A DNA stretch of 64,000 nucleotides from an uncultured Aquimarina sp. (lineage in GTDB: Bacteria; Bacteroidota; Bacteroidia; Flavobacteriales; Flavobacteriaceae), in assembly GCF_947500065.1 (NCBI RefSeq), contig NZ_CANMQT010000001.1, forward strand, positions 682,001-746,000, written 5' to 3'. Position 1 is the first letter of the stretch. Each line of letters opens with the position of its first letter. Shown here one piece after another: positions 8,723-19,900 of this stretch. The notes beneath the pieces are model-generated. The model ran no database searches. It was not told the DNA's origin and saw only the letters and a program-made list of their open reading frames with translations. The position numbers and the translations under genes were made by a program.

Positions 8723-10948
8723 TTAATTTTTAACAAACAGCAGTGATTCTTTGAATCTGACTGCTTTTATTAATAAAATATAAGAACCAGAAGGTAACTC
8801 TGAAACCTCTAGAATCTCTGTTTCATTTTCTGTACTAATTTCTTTTATTACGCGTCCATCAATACTTACTATTTGAAGCGTTTTTAACTCTGAAGACATC
8901 CCTGATACCGTAAATGAAGATGCTACAACCGGATTCGGATATGCTTTGATCCGTATCAAATCGTTTTCTGGTCTTTCACGATTACAATTAGGTGCTGTCT
9001 CAGAATTATTGAAATAAATAGTAAAATCTTTATTCTTAGAAACTAATACAAAGTTATCTCCATCCCTTGCAGCCCAGTAGGATCCATCTAACCCCTCAAA
9101 ACCAGTGTTGTTTAATGTAACTTCTGGATTAGAATTCTTCAACTGAAAAGTCATAGTAGTTTTAAAATCTACATACCAATCTGGGGCACCATTATTAGTA
9201 TTGATCGCAAACTGATACAATCCATTGTTTTGAGGAACCCAGTTTATAGTAAATTTCCTGAAATTACCCAATTTCGGGCCTTCACTCCCTAAAACATGAA
9301 CATTAGTATACGATATTTTATCCATAGCACTAAGACCACTATTGATCGGAGTTCCAAATGAACAATTGTTTCCTCCACCAGTGTTAGTACTCTGAACAGT
9401 TAAGATAAAAGTTGTCTCCCTTTGTTTCCCTTCATTATCTGTGGCAACTGCTTTTACCGTATATACTCCTGCTAATCTTCCATTTACTTCTTGTGGGTTA
9501 GGAGAACTGTCATGTCCCCATTCATAAGGCGCCACATTTTCCTGACGCATTAAACTATTATTAATATACAATTTTACATTAGAAACACTTCCATCAGCAT
9601 CTGATGCATTAGCTCGTACCACAAGATCATATCCTTCTTGTACTGTGATATTACCCGATGGTGAAGCAAAGGAGACATTTGGAGCCTGGTTACTAGTTTC
9701 TTCTTTAATAATTACTGTTCTTGACACTTCAGTAGAAAGTCCCTCTTGTCCTTCCTCAAAAGCTCTGGCACCAATTGTATATGTTCCAGCAGTTGTTGGT
9801 GTCCAAGTTTTTGTATAAGGAGCCGTATAATCTTGTCCATAATAACCTCCATTTACTTTAAAATTAACCCGATCTACATCTCCATCCGGATCTGAAGCAT
9901 TTGCTCTAAGTGTAATCGTTTCACCTAATGTGAATTCCTGATTATTTGATGATGGATTTGTTAATGCGACTTGAGGTGGCTTATTATCTTCTCCTGGTGG
10001 ATTACCACATCCTGTCCATACTTTAAAATCATCGAAAAAAGTATATTCTGTTCTTGGCGAATGCCAAACAGGATCTGTTCTTTTTCCTCCTCTATATGTA
10101 TTCATAATCAGAGCGTTGATTTTTAAGCTGTTTTTTCCTGAATTACGAATTTTAGCATTATTATCACGATACGTCTCTACTCCATTGATCCACATGATCA
10201 CAGTACCATTTCTTTGACCAGGCGTATTCATTTTGATATACTGACGGATGGTATACCACTGATTATCCTTTAGGTCAGAATAAATTCTTTTTCCATCTCC
10301 ACAGTCCCCATCGGTTCTGGGTGTTCCATCTTGTTTGTCGGCAAAGTAGCTATAAAGAATAAGATAAGGCTTTGTTGTTTGCGCTCTATTTCTTCTCCAC
10401 ATCAAACGAGCAGACCATCCGTCTGAATTATATTTACATCCAGATGGAATAGCACCTCTACCAGTGGTTTCGCTATTTACTCCTCTAGTAGATCCTCCTA
10501 ACCCAGGTAACTTACCTCCTGTAGCCCAGAAGAAATTATCGTCGAATTTTACTTTGTATTCTAAATAAGCTTCATCTACAGCATCAAAATAAGGATCGAA
10601 GAGAAAACCACCTGATCTACCTGAAGCATCATTCTTCAAATATTGTGCTCGTAAAGTTCCATTGACAATTCTAGTCTCCTGTGGAGTGTTTTCTATCAAA
10701 TTACTTGCAGCACCGGGACCTTCCACCCCTCTGTAGGTAGATGCAGTCCATGGCTTTACTTTATTATTAAAGTCACTTTTTATATCTGCAATAGAGTATC
10801 TTCTGTTATTCCAATTATTGAAATCGACATCAATCATAGTATTACATTGAGCAAAAGTATGTTGATTGTTAAAAAGAAGTGAAATTACCATCAAAAGTGA
10901 TAGCGTAAAAACATTCCTATTCCGTTTATAAATAACCTTTTCTTTCAT
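8723..10948 (-). CDS. T9SS-secreted polysaccharide lyase-like enzyme (PL14-like) with Ig modules
   Basis: A 741-residue secreted protein: signal peptide to about residue 34 (...TFAQ); a beta-jelly-roll lyase-like domain (about 35-315) with [11 protein letters not shown], the motif of polysaccharide lyase 14-type alginate/glucuronan lyases; two Ig-like domains (about 323-415 and 420-525); a Cys-bounded module of about 126 residues (about 530-660) also present in the two neighbouring enzymes; and a T9SS type A sorting domain starting near KAYPNPV. Predicted role: extracellular cleavage of a uronate-containing polysaccharide, then display or release through type IX secretion. The substrate cannot be read from sequence. 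It is the last gene of a three-gene operon; the gap to the previous gene is 43 nt. Confidence 0.8.
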   Translation of the reverse strand: MKEKVIYKRNRNVFTLSLLMVISLLFNNQHTFAQCNTMIDVDFNNWNNRRYSIADIKSDFNNKVKPWTASTYRGVEGPGAASNLIENTPQETRIVNGTLRAQYLKNDASGRSGGFLFDPYFDAVDEAYLEYKVKFDDNFFWATGGKLPGLGGSTRGVNSETTGRGAIPSGCKYNSDGWSARLMWRRNRAQTTKPYLILYSYFADKQDGTPRTDGDCGDGKRIYSDLKDNQWYTIRQYIKMNTPGQRNGTVIMWINGVETYRDNNAKIRNSGKNSLKINALIMNTYRGGKRTDPVWHSPRTEYTFFDDFKVWTGCGNPPGEDNKPPQVALTNPSSNNQEFTLGETITLRANASDPDGDVDRVNFKVNGGYYGQDYTAPYTKTWTPTTAGTYTIGARAFEEGQEGLSTEVSRTVIIKEETSNQAPNVSFASPSGNITVQEGYDLVVRANASDADGSVSNVKLYINNSLMRQENVAPYEWGHDSSPNPQEVNGRLAGVYTVKAVATDNEGKQRETTFILTVQSTNTGGGNNCSFGTPINSGLSAMDKISYTNVHVLGSEGPKLGNFRKFTINWVPQNNGLYQFAINTNNGAPDWYVDFKTTMTFQLKNSNPEVTLNNTGFEGLDGSYWAARDGDNFVLVSKNKDFTIYFNNSETAPNCNRERPENDLIRIKAYPNPVVASSFTVSGMSSELKTLQIVSIDGRVIKEISTENETEILEVSELPSGSYILLIKAVRFKESLLFVKN

Positions 10949-10991
10949 GATTATAAAATTTCTAATTAGTTAATAAGTTAAGTTTGTATGA

Positions 10992-12833
10992 TTAATTTTT
11001 TACTAGTTTATATCTTTTAGAGTCACCTTTAAAAGATCTTAACTCAATAAAATAAAGACCTTTGCTTAATGATTCTACATCAACAGAAATTGACCCTTCT
11101 TTACCCGGTTTTACAGACTTAACTATCTGGCTGTTCATACTATAAATCACTATTTCATGAACAGATGCATCTACACCATTCATAAAAATAGAATTATTAG
11201 CAGGGTTAGGATAATAGGAAAATGAATCTACTACGTCTGGTCTTGCTCTATTGGCACAGGAAGGAGTTTGATCATCATTACTGAAGTATAATGTGAATCC
11301 TTCAGTTTTTGACACCATTACAAAACTATCTCCATCTCTGGTTACCCAATAAGATCCATCTAATCCAGATATTCCTGAATTACTGATGGTTACAGAAGGA
11401 TTTGATTGTCCCAGTGTATGCGTTAGTTTATTTTTTAGATCTACGTAATAAGAAGGAATCCCATTATTAGTATTTATTGCAAATTGATACAATCCATTAT
11501 TAGCAGCATTCCAGTTAATAGTAAATTTTTTAAAGTTATCCATAACAGGACCGTTACTTCCCAACACATAAACTTTAGTAAAAGATGTTTTATTAATACT
11601 AGATATACTATTAGAAACAGGAGTGTCAAAAGAGCAACCACCACCAGTGTCACCTCCATCATCATCTATAACAGTAATTGTTTTGGAAACCTCAGTAGAC
11701 AAGCCTTCTTGATCCTTTTCAAAAGCTCTGGCTGCAATTACATACGTTCCAGTTTCGGTGGGAGTCCATGATGCACTATATGGACTGGAAGCATCTGATC
11801 TATAAAATGCTCCATCAATTTTGAAATTCACTTTTTCAATACTACCATCAGTGTCAGACGCATCTGCTCTTAATGTAATTGTTTCTCCAATGGTATACGT
11901 TTCATTATTTGTTGCAGGCGATGTCAATTCAACAATTGGAGCCTCGTTTTCATCACCTCCATCACCTCCATCTCCACCATTTCCGCCTGAATTACCAATT
12001 CTAGTAGTTGATACAATGAAATCATCAAAATAAGCTTCTAAATCTTTAGTAGGTTGAAAAGTCTCATCACTACCACCAAAAAAGGTAGACAAGTATATAA
12101 TATTAAGTTGAATATCCTCTTCACCTACCTGTCTATAATCACCATTATCCGTAATATTTATAGCTAAATCTCCATTTAGCCAACCTCTCATGATTCCATC
12201 ATTTTGTCCAGGCGTGTTGAGCTTATTATACATTTCAACATGATTCCATTGTCCTTTTTTAAACTTTACCTGATCTGCTTGAGGTTCTCCATTAGGTTCT
12301 TCATAAGGATCTGTTAAGCTCCAATTAATAGACGCATGCCATCCATCCCAGGTAGGCTCTGTATTATAATGCACATAAAACTCAACAAGTCCATCATATC
12401 TCCACATCAATCTTAGGGACATATTCTTTTCTGATGTTTGATACGCCAAGCCTGGTAATTTACCTCCAGCACGAAATTCAAAATCTTCCGGAAAATAAAT
12501 CCAATAGCTTATATATAATTCATCATATTCACCTGCTATATCAAAAGGAACTTTAGTATGCATTCCGCTTTGTCCAGTTTTCACTTGTCCTTTAGGATAT
12601 TTTACATCTAATACCTTACCTCGGCTCTCAAAATCAGAAATATGCACTCTTCCTTCATCTGCTCCTTTGCAAAAGGAAACATTTAAAGCTTCCTTAATCT
12701 GATCTCTATTGTATTGACCGGAAGGTAAGTGATCAAAATCATTTTGATATACATAGTTGTCCTGAGCAAATAAAAGTGAGGTGATGCTCAGTAAAACTAA
12801 TGTGAAACCATTTCTTATGTATTTGTAATTCAT
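10992..12833 (-). CDS. T9SS-secreted polysaccharide lyase-like enzyme (PL14-like)
   Basis: A 613-residue secreted enzyme. I chose the ATG at 12833 (MNYKYIRNGFTLVLLS...LLFAQ), which gives a clean signal peptide; the in-frame ATG at 12881 would add 16 unlikely residues. Order: lyase-like beta-jelly-roll domain (about 25-285) with FRAGGKLPGLAYQ; a Gly/Asp-rich linker (GNGGDGGDGGDE); one Ig-like domain; the Cys-bounded module shared with both neighbours; and a T9SS sorting domain (SYYPNPANNS...RYKLVKN). It is a divergent paralogue of the downstream gene. Same operon: 79 nt from the GH5 gene and 43 nt to the next. Confidence 0.8.
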   Translation of the reverse strand: MNYKYIRNGFTLVLLSITSLLFAQDNYVYQNDFDHLPSGQYNRDQIKEALNVSFCKGADEGRVHISDFESRGKVLDVKYPKGQVKTGQSGMHTKVPFDIAGEYDELYISYWIYFPEDFEFRAGGKLPGLAYQTSEKNMSLRLMWRYDGLVEFYVHYNTEPTWDGWHASINWSLTDPYEEPNGEPQADQVKFKKGQWNHVEMYNKLNTPGQNDGIMRGWLNGDLAINITDNGDYRQVGEEDIQLNIIYLSTFFGGSDETFQPTKDLEAYFDDFIVSTTRIGNSGGNGGDGGDGGDENEAPIVELTSPATNNETYTIGETITLRADASDTDGSIEKVNFKIDGAFYRSDASSPYSASWTPTETGTYVIAARAFEKDQEGLSTEVSKTITVIDDDGGDTGGGCSFDTPVSNSISSINKTSFTKVYVLGSNGPVMDNFKKFTINWNAANNGLYQFAINTNNGIPSYYVDLKNKLTHTLGQSNPSVTISNSGISGLDGSYWVTRDGDSFVMVSKTEGFTLYFSNDDQTPSCANRARPDVVDSFSYYPNPANNSIFMNGVDASVHEIVIYSMNSQIVKSVKPGKEGSISVDVESLSKGLYFIELRSFKGDSKRYKLVKN

Positions 12834-12912
12834 TGTGTGCGTGTTTAGAATCATTAGAATAATCACCAGGCGGACTAACAAACCACCTGATGATTAAATT
12901 GACTAAGGCTAA

Positions 12913-15900
12913 TTATTGCTTAGTAAACAGAATGGATTTTCGAAACTTTAATCCTTTAATAATTAAGACATACATCCCCGATTTAAGGTTAGAAACATCT
13001 AAACCTGTCTCTGTATCTTGGATATATTTTTGCAGTACAATCTTTCCTTGCATATCAGCTACTTCTAAGCTAGATTTTTCCTGAGTTATACCACTTACAG
13101 TAAGTATGTTATCATTAACCGGGTTTGGGAATAGCTTGATGTTTGTTAACTTATCCTCATTTCCGGGTAATTTGTTATCGTCACAACTTGGAGGTGTAGC
13201 AGAATTACTGAAGTATATCGTAAATCCTTTATCTTTAGATAACATAACGAAATTAGCTCCATCCTTAGTTACCCAATAAGATCCATCTAAACCACTAAAT
13301 CCTGAATTACTAATAGTTACTTCTGGATCGCTCGTATTAAATTTAGTATTACTAAAAGGTCTTAGGTCTACGTAATAATTAGGAACACCGTTATTAGTAT
13401 TCATCGCAAATTGATATAATCCATTGTATTGCGGATTCCAATTAATACTGAATTTTCTAAAATTGTTTAAAGCGGGGCCACCACTTCCAAGAACATGTAC
13501 TTCAGAAAAAGAAACACCGTCAAATGCAGGTAATGCATTATTTATTGGCGCACCAAAGGAACAGTCATTACCACCACCTGCATTTTCACTTTTTACATTA
13601 AGTGTAAAAGTAGTTTCAGAAGTAGCCCCTTCATTATCTGTGGCTACAGCTCTAAATATATGGCCTCCAACCGGTAAATTGGTTGTTTCTCCAGGGTTAG
13701 GTGATGTGCTGTGCCCCCATTCATAAGGATCGAATCTTTCTTGTCTTACAAGGTTACCATTAATATAAAGTTTTACATTATCTATGGTTCCATCACTATC
13801 AGACGCATTTACTTTAACATAAAGACTACTATATCCTTCATCGACTGTTAAATTACCAGAAGGTGTTTGAAAAGAAATAGCAGGAGGTGTATTATCTCCT
13901 CCAGTATCACTAGATACAGTAACATTTACATTACTAGAAGTTGTAGTCGCTCCATCATTATCAGTTGCTCTTGCGGTTAAATTATAATTACCGGCTTGCG
14001 CATTATTAATTGTGTAAGAATAAGGAGCACTGGTGTCTTCACCTAATTTCGAGCTTCCTCTAAAAAATTCTACTTTGGTTACCGATCCGTCAGGATCACT
14101 TGCATTAGCGTTGATCTGAATATTTGCACCTGTATCAAAATTAGCTCCGTTAGAAGGAGAGGTAATACTTACGGTAGGATCTTCGTTACCACCACCTGAA
14201 CAAGGAACTATGTTCCAACTAGGACAAGATTCTGTTACAAAATTTGTTGTCCCATCACTGATTGGAAAATCTGGTGTATTTGGGCTACGTGTATTATCCC
14301 AAACGTGAATTTCAGATGGATCTCCTTGTTTTTTTCGGGCAGTAGGAATCTCATTTGCTCTACTACCTAAATTGAAAGTGTTATCGAAAATCGCATTTCT
14401 AAAACCTGTATTGAATCCAGTTCCTCTATCTAGGAAATCAACACCAGCATTAAGAATATTAGATCCATCTCGATTAAAAGTATTATTATATACAAAACCA
14501 TACGCTCCTTTTAGGTCAATGAAAGCATCTGCACTGTTTTCTCCAGATAATCCTTGAGCAGAGAAAGTACAATTACGGATAATTGTATTTTTAGTACCTT
14601 CTTTTACATCTACTCCTTCTGCTGTAACGTTAGGGCCAACAATACAACCTTCTATGGTGTTATTATCACATCTAGGATTATATTTATTATCAAAAATATC
14701 ACCTGCCTGTCCAGAACTTTCGTGTTGTCCTTTATCAGACCCTACATACAAACCTTCTCCTATACCAGGTTTTTTAATTCCTACGTTATATACTCGACAA
14801 TTTTTCACCAAATTGTTACTGGATCCATCTCTTAGGTGAATTCCTTCTTCTCCCAATTCACGTACTACAACATTTTCTATAACACCATTGTTAGCGTTAT
14901 CAAGAACAAGTCCTTTAGACCCTTCTTCTAATATTAAATCTTTAAGTATCCAATAATCGCCCAAAATAAACATTACGTATCCATCGTAGTCTCCATTAGT
15001 TCCTTTAAGAATCGGAGGGTTCGAAGGGTTTTGTGCTCTAATTGTGATTGGTTGTGAGGCAGTACCATTTTTATCTGATCCAAATCTAGTTGCTTTATTT
15101 CCAAAATTAAATTTATCAGGTGCTGTATACGTTCCAGAAGCAATTACAATTTCATCTCCAGGCTGTGCATTTTGCATAGCATTTCTAATACAATCTACAG
15201 AATTACAGTTGATCGTTCCGCTGGGTCCATCAGGATCTCCATCATCCTCCGACCAATTTTTGATAATATCTTTGATGAAAATTCCTGTCTCAGTTAATTG
15301 ATTATTTTTTAATCCATTGATCCCTTTACCTAACTGAACTACGGAAGATGATTCGGCTCTACTAGGGTCATTATTACTTGGCTTATCACTTACTGACCAA
15401 TTTACATGACTGATATTATTATCTTTAAAAAACTGCATCCATTTTTCGGTTTCTGCTCGATCTAAAGCTCCATCGCCACTAGCATCCACAGCTCCCCATT
15501 CGGTAGCAAATAATGCTATTCCATTGTTCATTGCTGTTGTTGCCTTATTTCGTAAACCATTTCTATGCGTTCCTGCATAAAAGTGTAAAGTATATGCGGT
15601 ATTAGCATCACTTATAGGATCATTAGATGCAACATCTACATCTTGTGACCAAGTCGGTGAACCAACAATAACCAAGTTATCAGGGTCTTCAGAACGAATA
15701 GCGGCGATTACTGTATTTGCATAGTTTTTTACTGTAGACCAGGATTGATTTATGGGTTCATTATAGATCTCGTAGATCACATTTGGTTGATTGCCATAAA
15801 TAGACGCCATTTCTTTAAAGAAGTCTGCAGCTTCAGAAGTGTAATCTTCTGCTTCATGAGTATGCCAATCTATAATCACATAAATCCCACTTGTAATAGC

Positions 15901-16275
15901 CTGATCAATTACTTTACGAATTTTGGCCTTCTGAGCAGAAGGGCTATCGATATAACCATTTCCTCCATCCCAGTTTTCTTTTACTCCCATTGCGACGCGA
16001 ATGATAGAACTGTTCCAATCACTTGTAAGGTGTGATACAGTTTCACTATCATAGAAATCTGAGGTGTCTCCTGCGTTACTCCAAAAAAGGCTGTTTCCAG
16101 CTAAACTAACCTCCTGATTATTCTTATCGACAATTCTGTTGCCCTGTACTTTTAATCTTCCGTGTTTTTGGACAATTGTCTGAGCTGTGGCTCCTACACA
16201 AATAAATAAAAGCAACGTTAACCAGGCCCAATGGTTAACTAAAAAGTGTTTCTTGTGTGTGTAATACATTTTCAT
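12913..16275 (-). CDS. GH5 glycoside hydrolase fused to right-handed beta-helix domain, T9SS secreted
   Basis: A 1120-residue multidomain enzyme. Signal peptide to about residue 31 (GATAQ). A GH5 cellulase/mannanase-type domain (about 34-342) has both catalytic glutamates: E173 in IYNEPIN (acid/base) and E259 in FATEWG (nucleophile). A right-handed parallel beta-helix (about 353-695) follows; its first coil ([14 protein letters not shown] ... SQPITIRAQ) looks like PL6/PL9-type lyases. Then come two Ig-like domains (about 699-790 and 797-897), the shared Cys-bounded module (904-1031) and a T9SS sorting domain (1047-1120). The enzyme may combine beta-glucan/mannan hydrolysis with a second lyase or binding activity; substrates are inference. 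It is the first gene of the operon, divergent from the hybrid regulator. Confidence 0.85.
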   Translation of the reverse strand: MKMYYTHKKHFLVNHWAWLTLLLFICVGATAQTIVQKHGRLKVQGNRIVDKNNQEVSLAGNSLFWSNAGDTSDFYDSETVSHLTSDWNSSIIRVAMGVKENWDGGNGYIDSPSAQKAKIRKVIDQAITSGIYVIIDWHTHEAEDYTSEAADFFKEMASIYGNQPNVIYEIYNEPINQSWSTVKNYANTVIAAIRSEDPDNLVIVGSPTWSQDVDVASNDPISDANTAYTLHFYAGTHRNGLRNKATTAMNNGIALFATEWGAVDASGDGALDRAETEKWMQFFKDNNISHVNWSVSDKPSNNDPSRAESSSVVQLGKGINGLKNNQLTETGIFIKDIIKNWSEDDGDPDGPSGTINCNSVDCIRNAMQNAQPGDEIVIASGTYTAPDKFNFGNKATRFGSDKNGTASQPITIRAQNPSNPPILKGTNGDYDGYVMFILGDYWILKDLILEEGSKGLVLDNANNGVIENVVVRELGEEGIHLRDGSSNNLVKNCRVYNVGIKKPGIGEGLYVGSDKGQHESSGQAGDIFDNKYNPRCDNNTIEGCIVGPNVTAEGVDVKEGTKNTIIRNCTFSAQGLSGENSADAFIDLKGAYGFVYNNTFNRDGSNILNAGVDFLDRGTGFNTGFRNAIFDNTFNLGSRANEIPTARKKQGDPSEIHVWDNTRSPNTPDFPISDGTTNFVTESCPSWNIVPCSGGGNEDPTVSITSPSNGANFDTGANIQINANASDPDGSVTKVEFFRGSSKLGEDTSAPYSYTINNAQAGNYNLTARATDNDGATTTSSNVNVTVSSDTGGDNTPPAISFQTPSGNLTVDEGYSSLYVKVNASDSDGTIDNVKLYINGNLVRQERFDPYEWGHSTSPNPGETTNLPVGGHIFRAVATDNEGATSETTFTLNVKSENAGGGNDCSFGAPINNALPAFDGVSFSEVHVLGSGGPALNNFRKFSINWNPQYNGLYQFAMNTNNGVPNYYVDLRPFSNTKFNTSDPEVTISNSGFSGLDGSYWVTKDGANFVMLSKDKGFTIYFSNSATPPSCDDNKLPGNEDKLTNIKLFPNPVNDNILTVSGITQEKSSLEVADMQGKIVLQKYIQDTETGLDVSNLKSGMYVLIIKGLKFRKSILFTKQ

Positions 16276-16949
16276 GATAGTGAGTTTGTGTTAAATTTTT
16301 TATTATTCAAATGATATAATTCATTGAAAACCTAGATAGTAAAAGCTATATAGATTTTCTTGATATAATATGTACCAAGGCAAGAAATAGGCTTAGTAGG
16401 TAACAGATCACGGTCAATGCTGTCATTTTGGGTTTGTCTATATAATTTCAGTTTGAAATTATATCATCAGACACACACATAAACACACTGATATATAATG
16501 ATTATAACCACTATCTACTAGCCAGAATTTCTTCTGATACGATTCATTATTTAAAAATGATATATCTGGATTCCGGAAGGGTGGGAGATAGAATCTAGAT
16601 ATTGAGAACTACTTGCGATTAATTTTTATAGCATATTGGTATAAATTGTATTTTACTTTTATGAATTAATTCCCAATTTCTATTTAGTGCTTAATTAACT
16701 TTCTAAAGTTTTTACACATTTTTACTACATCACAATATTAAGTATTGTAAGGAGGATAAAAGTACACTCTTAGTGCAATTTAGTACAAACACCTGTTTAA
16801 CAATGAATTACAAATAACAGATAAAGATTAAATAAAGGTATCAAATCCCAGTTTTGTTGTTTTTTTCGTTAGTTTGGTAAACTATATGAATAATAATAAT
16901 TAGAAAGTTTCGCGTTATTCTTTAGTATAAACTAGTAGGTTTCTTATAA
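16276..16949. other. divergent regulatory region between enzyme operon and hybrid regulator
   Basis: 674 AT-rich bases without a credible gene. The region must carry promoters in both directions. It contains a perfect 11-bp-arm palindrome (16440-16464) and a partial copy of its half site (TATAATTCA followed by TTGAAAA) near 16314-16330. Close to the regulator start, TTAGTTTG (about 16870) is one base off a TAnnTTTG box. Confidence 0.6.
16440..16464. promoter_or_regulatory. candidate operator palindrome
   Basis: ATATAATTTCA-GTT-TGAAATTATAT is a perfect inverted repeat with 11-bp arms and a 3-nt centre, placed about 165 nt upstream of the enzyme operon start. Its position between a hybrid regulator and its presumed target operon makes it a candidate AraC-domain binding site. 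It has no U-tract, so it is unlikely to be a terminator. Confidence 0.45.
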
Positions 16950-19900
16950 ATGAAAAATAATACTTTGTTATTGATGCTTTTCGCATGTGCGTTTGCTTTT
17001 TCTCAAAACGAGGAAGATTTTCGCAGCTATAATAGATTATCAGTTTCTGATGGTTTGTCCCAAAGTGCTGTTATTGCAATAGAGCAAGATCAATTTAAAC
17101 AAATGTGGATAGGAACCAGAGATGGGTTAAATAAGTATGATGGAGAAAAGATTACAATATTCCGCAATAATTTAAATAACCCTAATTCGATAAGTAATAA
17201 TGATATTTCTTCAATTAAGGAAGGTGTAGATGGGTTTATTTGGATTGGTACTCATAACGGTTTAAATAGATTTGATCCAAAAAAAGAAACTTTTAAAGTA
17301 TACTTTAATTCTCCAGAAGATAATCGTAGCATACCTCATAATACTACTAGAGCTATTGCACAGATGGATAACGGAGAGCTATGGTTTGGCACTACTGATG
17401 GGTTGGCTATTTATAATAAGAAAAATGACGAGTTTATTACCTATAAGAGTAATAAATCAGATATAACTAGTCTATCGGATAATACAATTTCAACAATTTT
17501 TAAAGATCATAAAGGTGATATATGGATAGGAACATCTTCTGGACTTAATAAAGTAATCAATAGAGATAAAAATAATTTAAAGTTTAAAAGATTTTCTGGT
17601 TTCATAGATGATTCAAAAAACTTTTTTATTCAATCCATAGTAGAGGATCAAAACAATAATTTATTGATTGGTACCCGATATAATGGAATACATGTTTTTG
17701 ACAAAAAAAATTCAAAATTTATAAAATTCAATGATTTATATGCAGATAAAGTAAATAGTTCTGATATACGAAAGTTAAGATATGACAACGATGCTAATTT
17801 GTGGATCGGAACCTATAACGGATTATTTATTAAAAAGAAAAACAATGAAATAATTCAGGTTATTAATCAACCCGGAAATTCGAAAAGTCTTAGTAAAAAT
17901 AGTATTAAGGACTTGTACGTTGATTTTAATGGCACTGTGTGGGTTGGTACTTATTATGGAGGTGTTAATTTATGGAATAAATTTAATAATAATTTTCAAT
18001 CCCTTTTTAATATAAAAGATAATCAAGCTTACAACTTAGGAGTAGTGAGTGCTCTACAAGAATCATCAGATGGAACACTTTATATTGGTACAGAAGATAA
18101 CCAGATAATCGTTATCGAAGAAAATGGTAAAACGAATTCGATCTTAACCGATACTTTAAAAACAAGTTTATTAGATATTAACGTAAAATCTTTATTCTTA
18201 GATGATCAAAAACTATGGATAGGAACTTTAAAAAACGGGATTAAATGTTTTGATATTGAGCGTAAAAAATTTATAAAATCTGACATAGATCCTTTATTAC
18301 ATAATTTGCTGAAGGATGTCGGAATTTATTCAATTCAGAAAATAGATGATCATCTGATTTTTGCGACTTTTGGAAAAGGCCTTGTCATCTATAATAAATT
18401 AACAAAGAAATATAAAACAATACGACAAGACTCGGATACCCCAAATGCCTTATCAAATGATAAGATAAGGAGTTTGTTTGTAGATAGCCAGAAAAACTTG
18501 TGGATTGGAGCTGACAATGGTTTAAACCTAATCGCATCGGGTGAAAATTTATCATCTAATAATATTAGGGTACAACAGTTTTATTTTGAAAGAAAAGCCT
18601 CCTACGGAAATAAGATCTTATCTATTAATGAAGGAAAAAAAGGGCAAATTTTTGTAGGAACGAAGGACAGCGGACTACTAAAGTTAGAAGCAGGTAATTT
18701 TGAAAAAGTTAATTTTAACTTATCAAATAAAAACGTAGTTGCGGTTTATGGTATTCTAAAAGATGCGTCAGGTAATCTATGGATGAGTTGTAATTTAGGA
18801 ATTGTAAACCATAATCCAGAAACAAAAAAAACTATTGTTTATGATCAGACTGAAGGTTTTGTAGGGAATGAATTCACTAATAATTCCTGTTTAAAAAGTA
18901 AAAACAACAATTTATATTTTGGAGGAGTTGCAGGGATTTCTTTTTTCAATCCTAAAACCATAAGAAAGAATGACTATAAGTTTAAAGTAGTATTAACTGA
19001 CCTGAAAATTGATGGCAGAAACATAAAAAAAAGGAATGTAGATCAGGCAGAAGAGTTTGAAAACGTTACATTTTTAAAAGAATTTACTCTAAACCATTCA
19101 GAATCCTCTTTCTCTATTGGTTTTGCAATACCTAATTACATCAATAAACTTAATAATCAATATGCTTATAGATTATTAGGGCTAAATAATCAATGGAGAT
19201 TTTCTGATATTCCAGAAGCAAATTATACCATTCAGAAACCAGGCACTTATACATTCCAGGTGAAAGAGGCTATTATGGGAGATATTACAAATACTAAGAC
19301 TACCTCCTTGAAAATTGTTGTAAAACCAGCACCTTGGAAAACCACTTTCGCATATTTTTCCTATTTGTTTATTTTATGTTTAGTGCTTTATTTAATCTAT
19401 AGAAATATGAAATCTAAGTTGATTTTATCTCACAAGTTAAAATCTGAACGATTAGAAAAAGTAAAACAAGCGGAAATTAATAAATCTAAATTAGAGTTTT
19501 TTACAAATGTTTCTCATGATTTCAAAACACCTCTTACTTTGGTTTTGGCACCACTTCAACAGTTAATAAAAAATTACAAAGGTGATAAAGAAGTTTTCAA
19601 GAAACTACTTGTTATACAACGTAATGGAAATCAGCTTTTAAAACTAATTAATCAATTAATGGATTTTAGGGCTTTTGAAGAAGGTCATCTTAAATTGAAT
19701 GTAGAAGAAGAAAACATAGCCGCTCTGGTAGAAGACATATACCTATCATTTAAAGAATATGCAGAACTAAAAAACTACACCTACACTTTTAAAACTGAAT
19801 CAGATAAGATTTTGGTTTTTTATGACGCAGACAAGCTAGAAAAGGTCTTTTATAATATTATATCGAATGCTTTTAAATACACTCCAAATGGCGGAAATAT

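Noticed and set aside
11821-15301. Several plus-strand ORFs opposite the enzyme operon
   Set aside because: They are mirror frames of the GH5 and lyase coding sequences with no family features.
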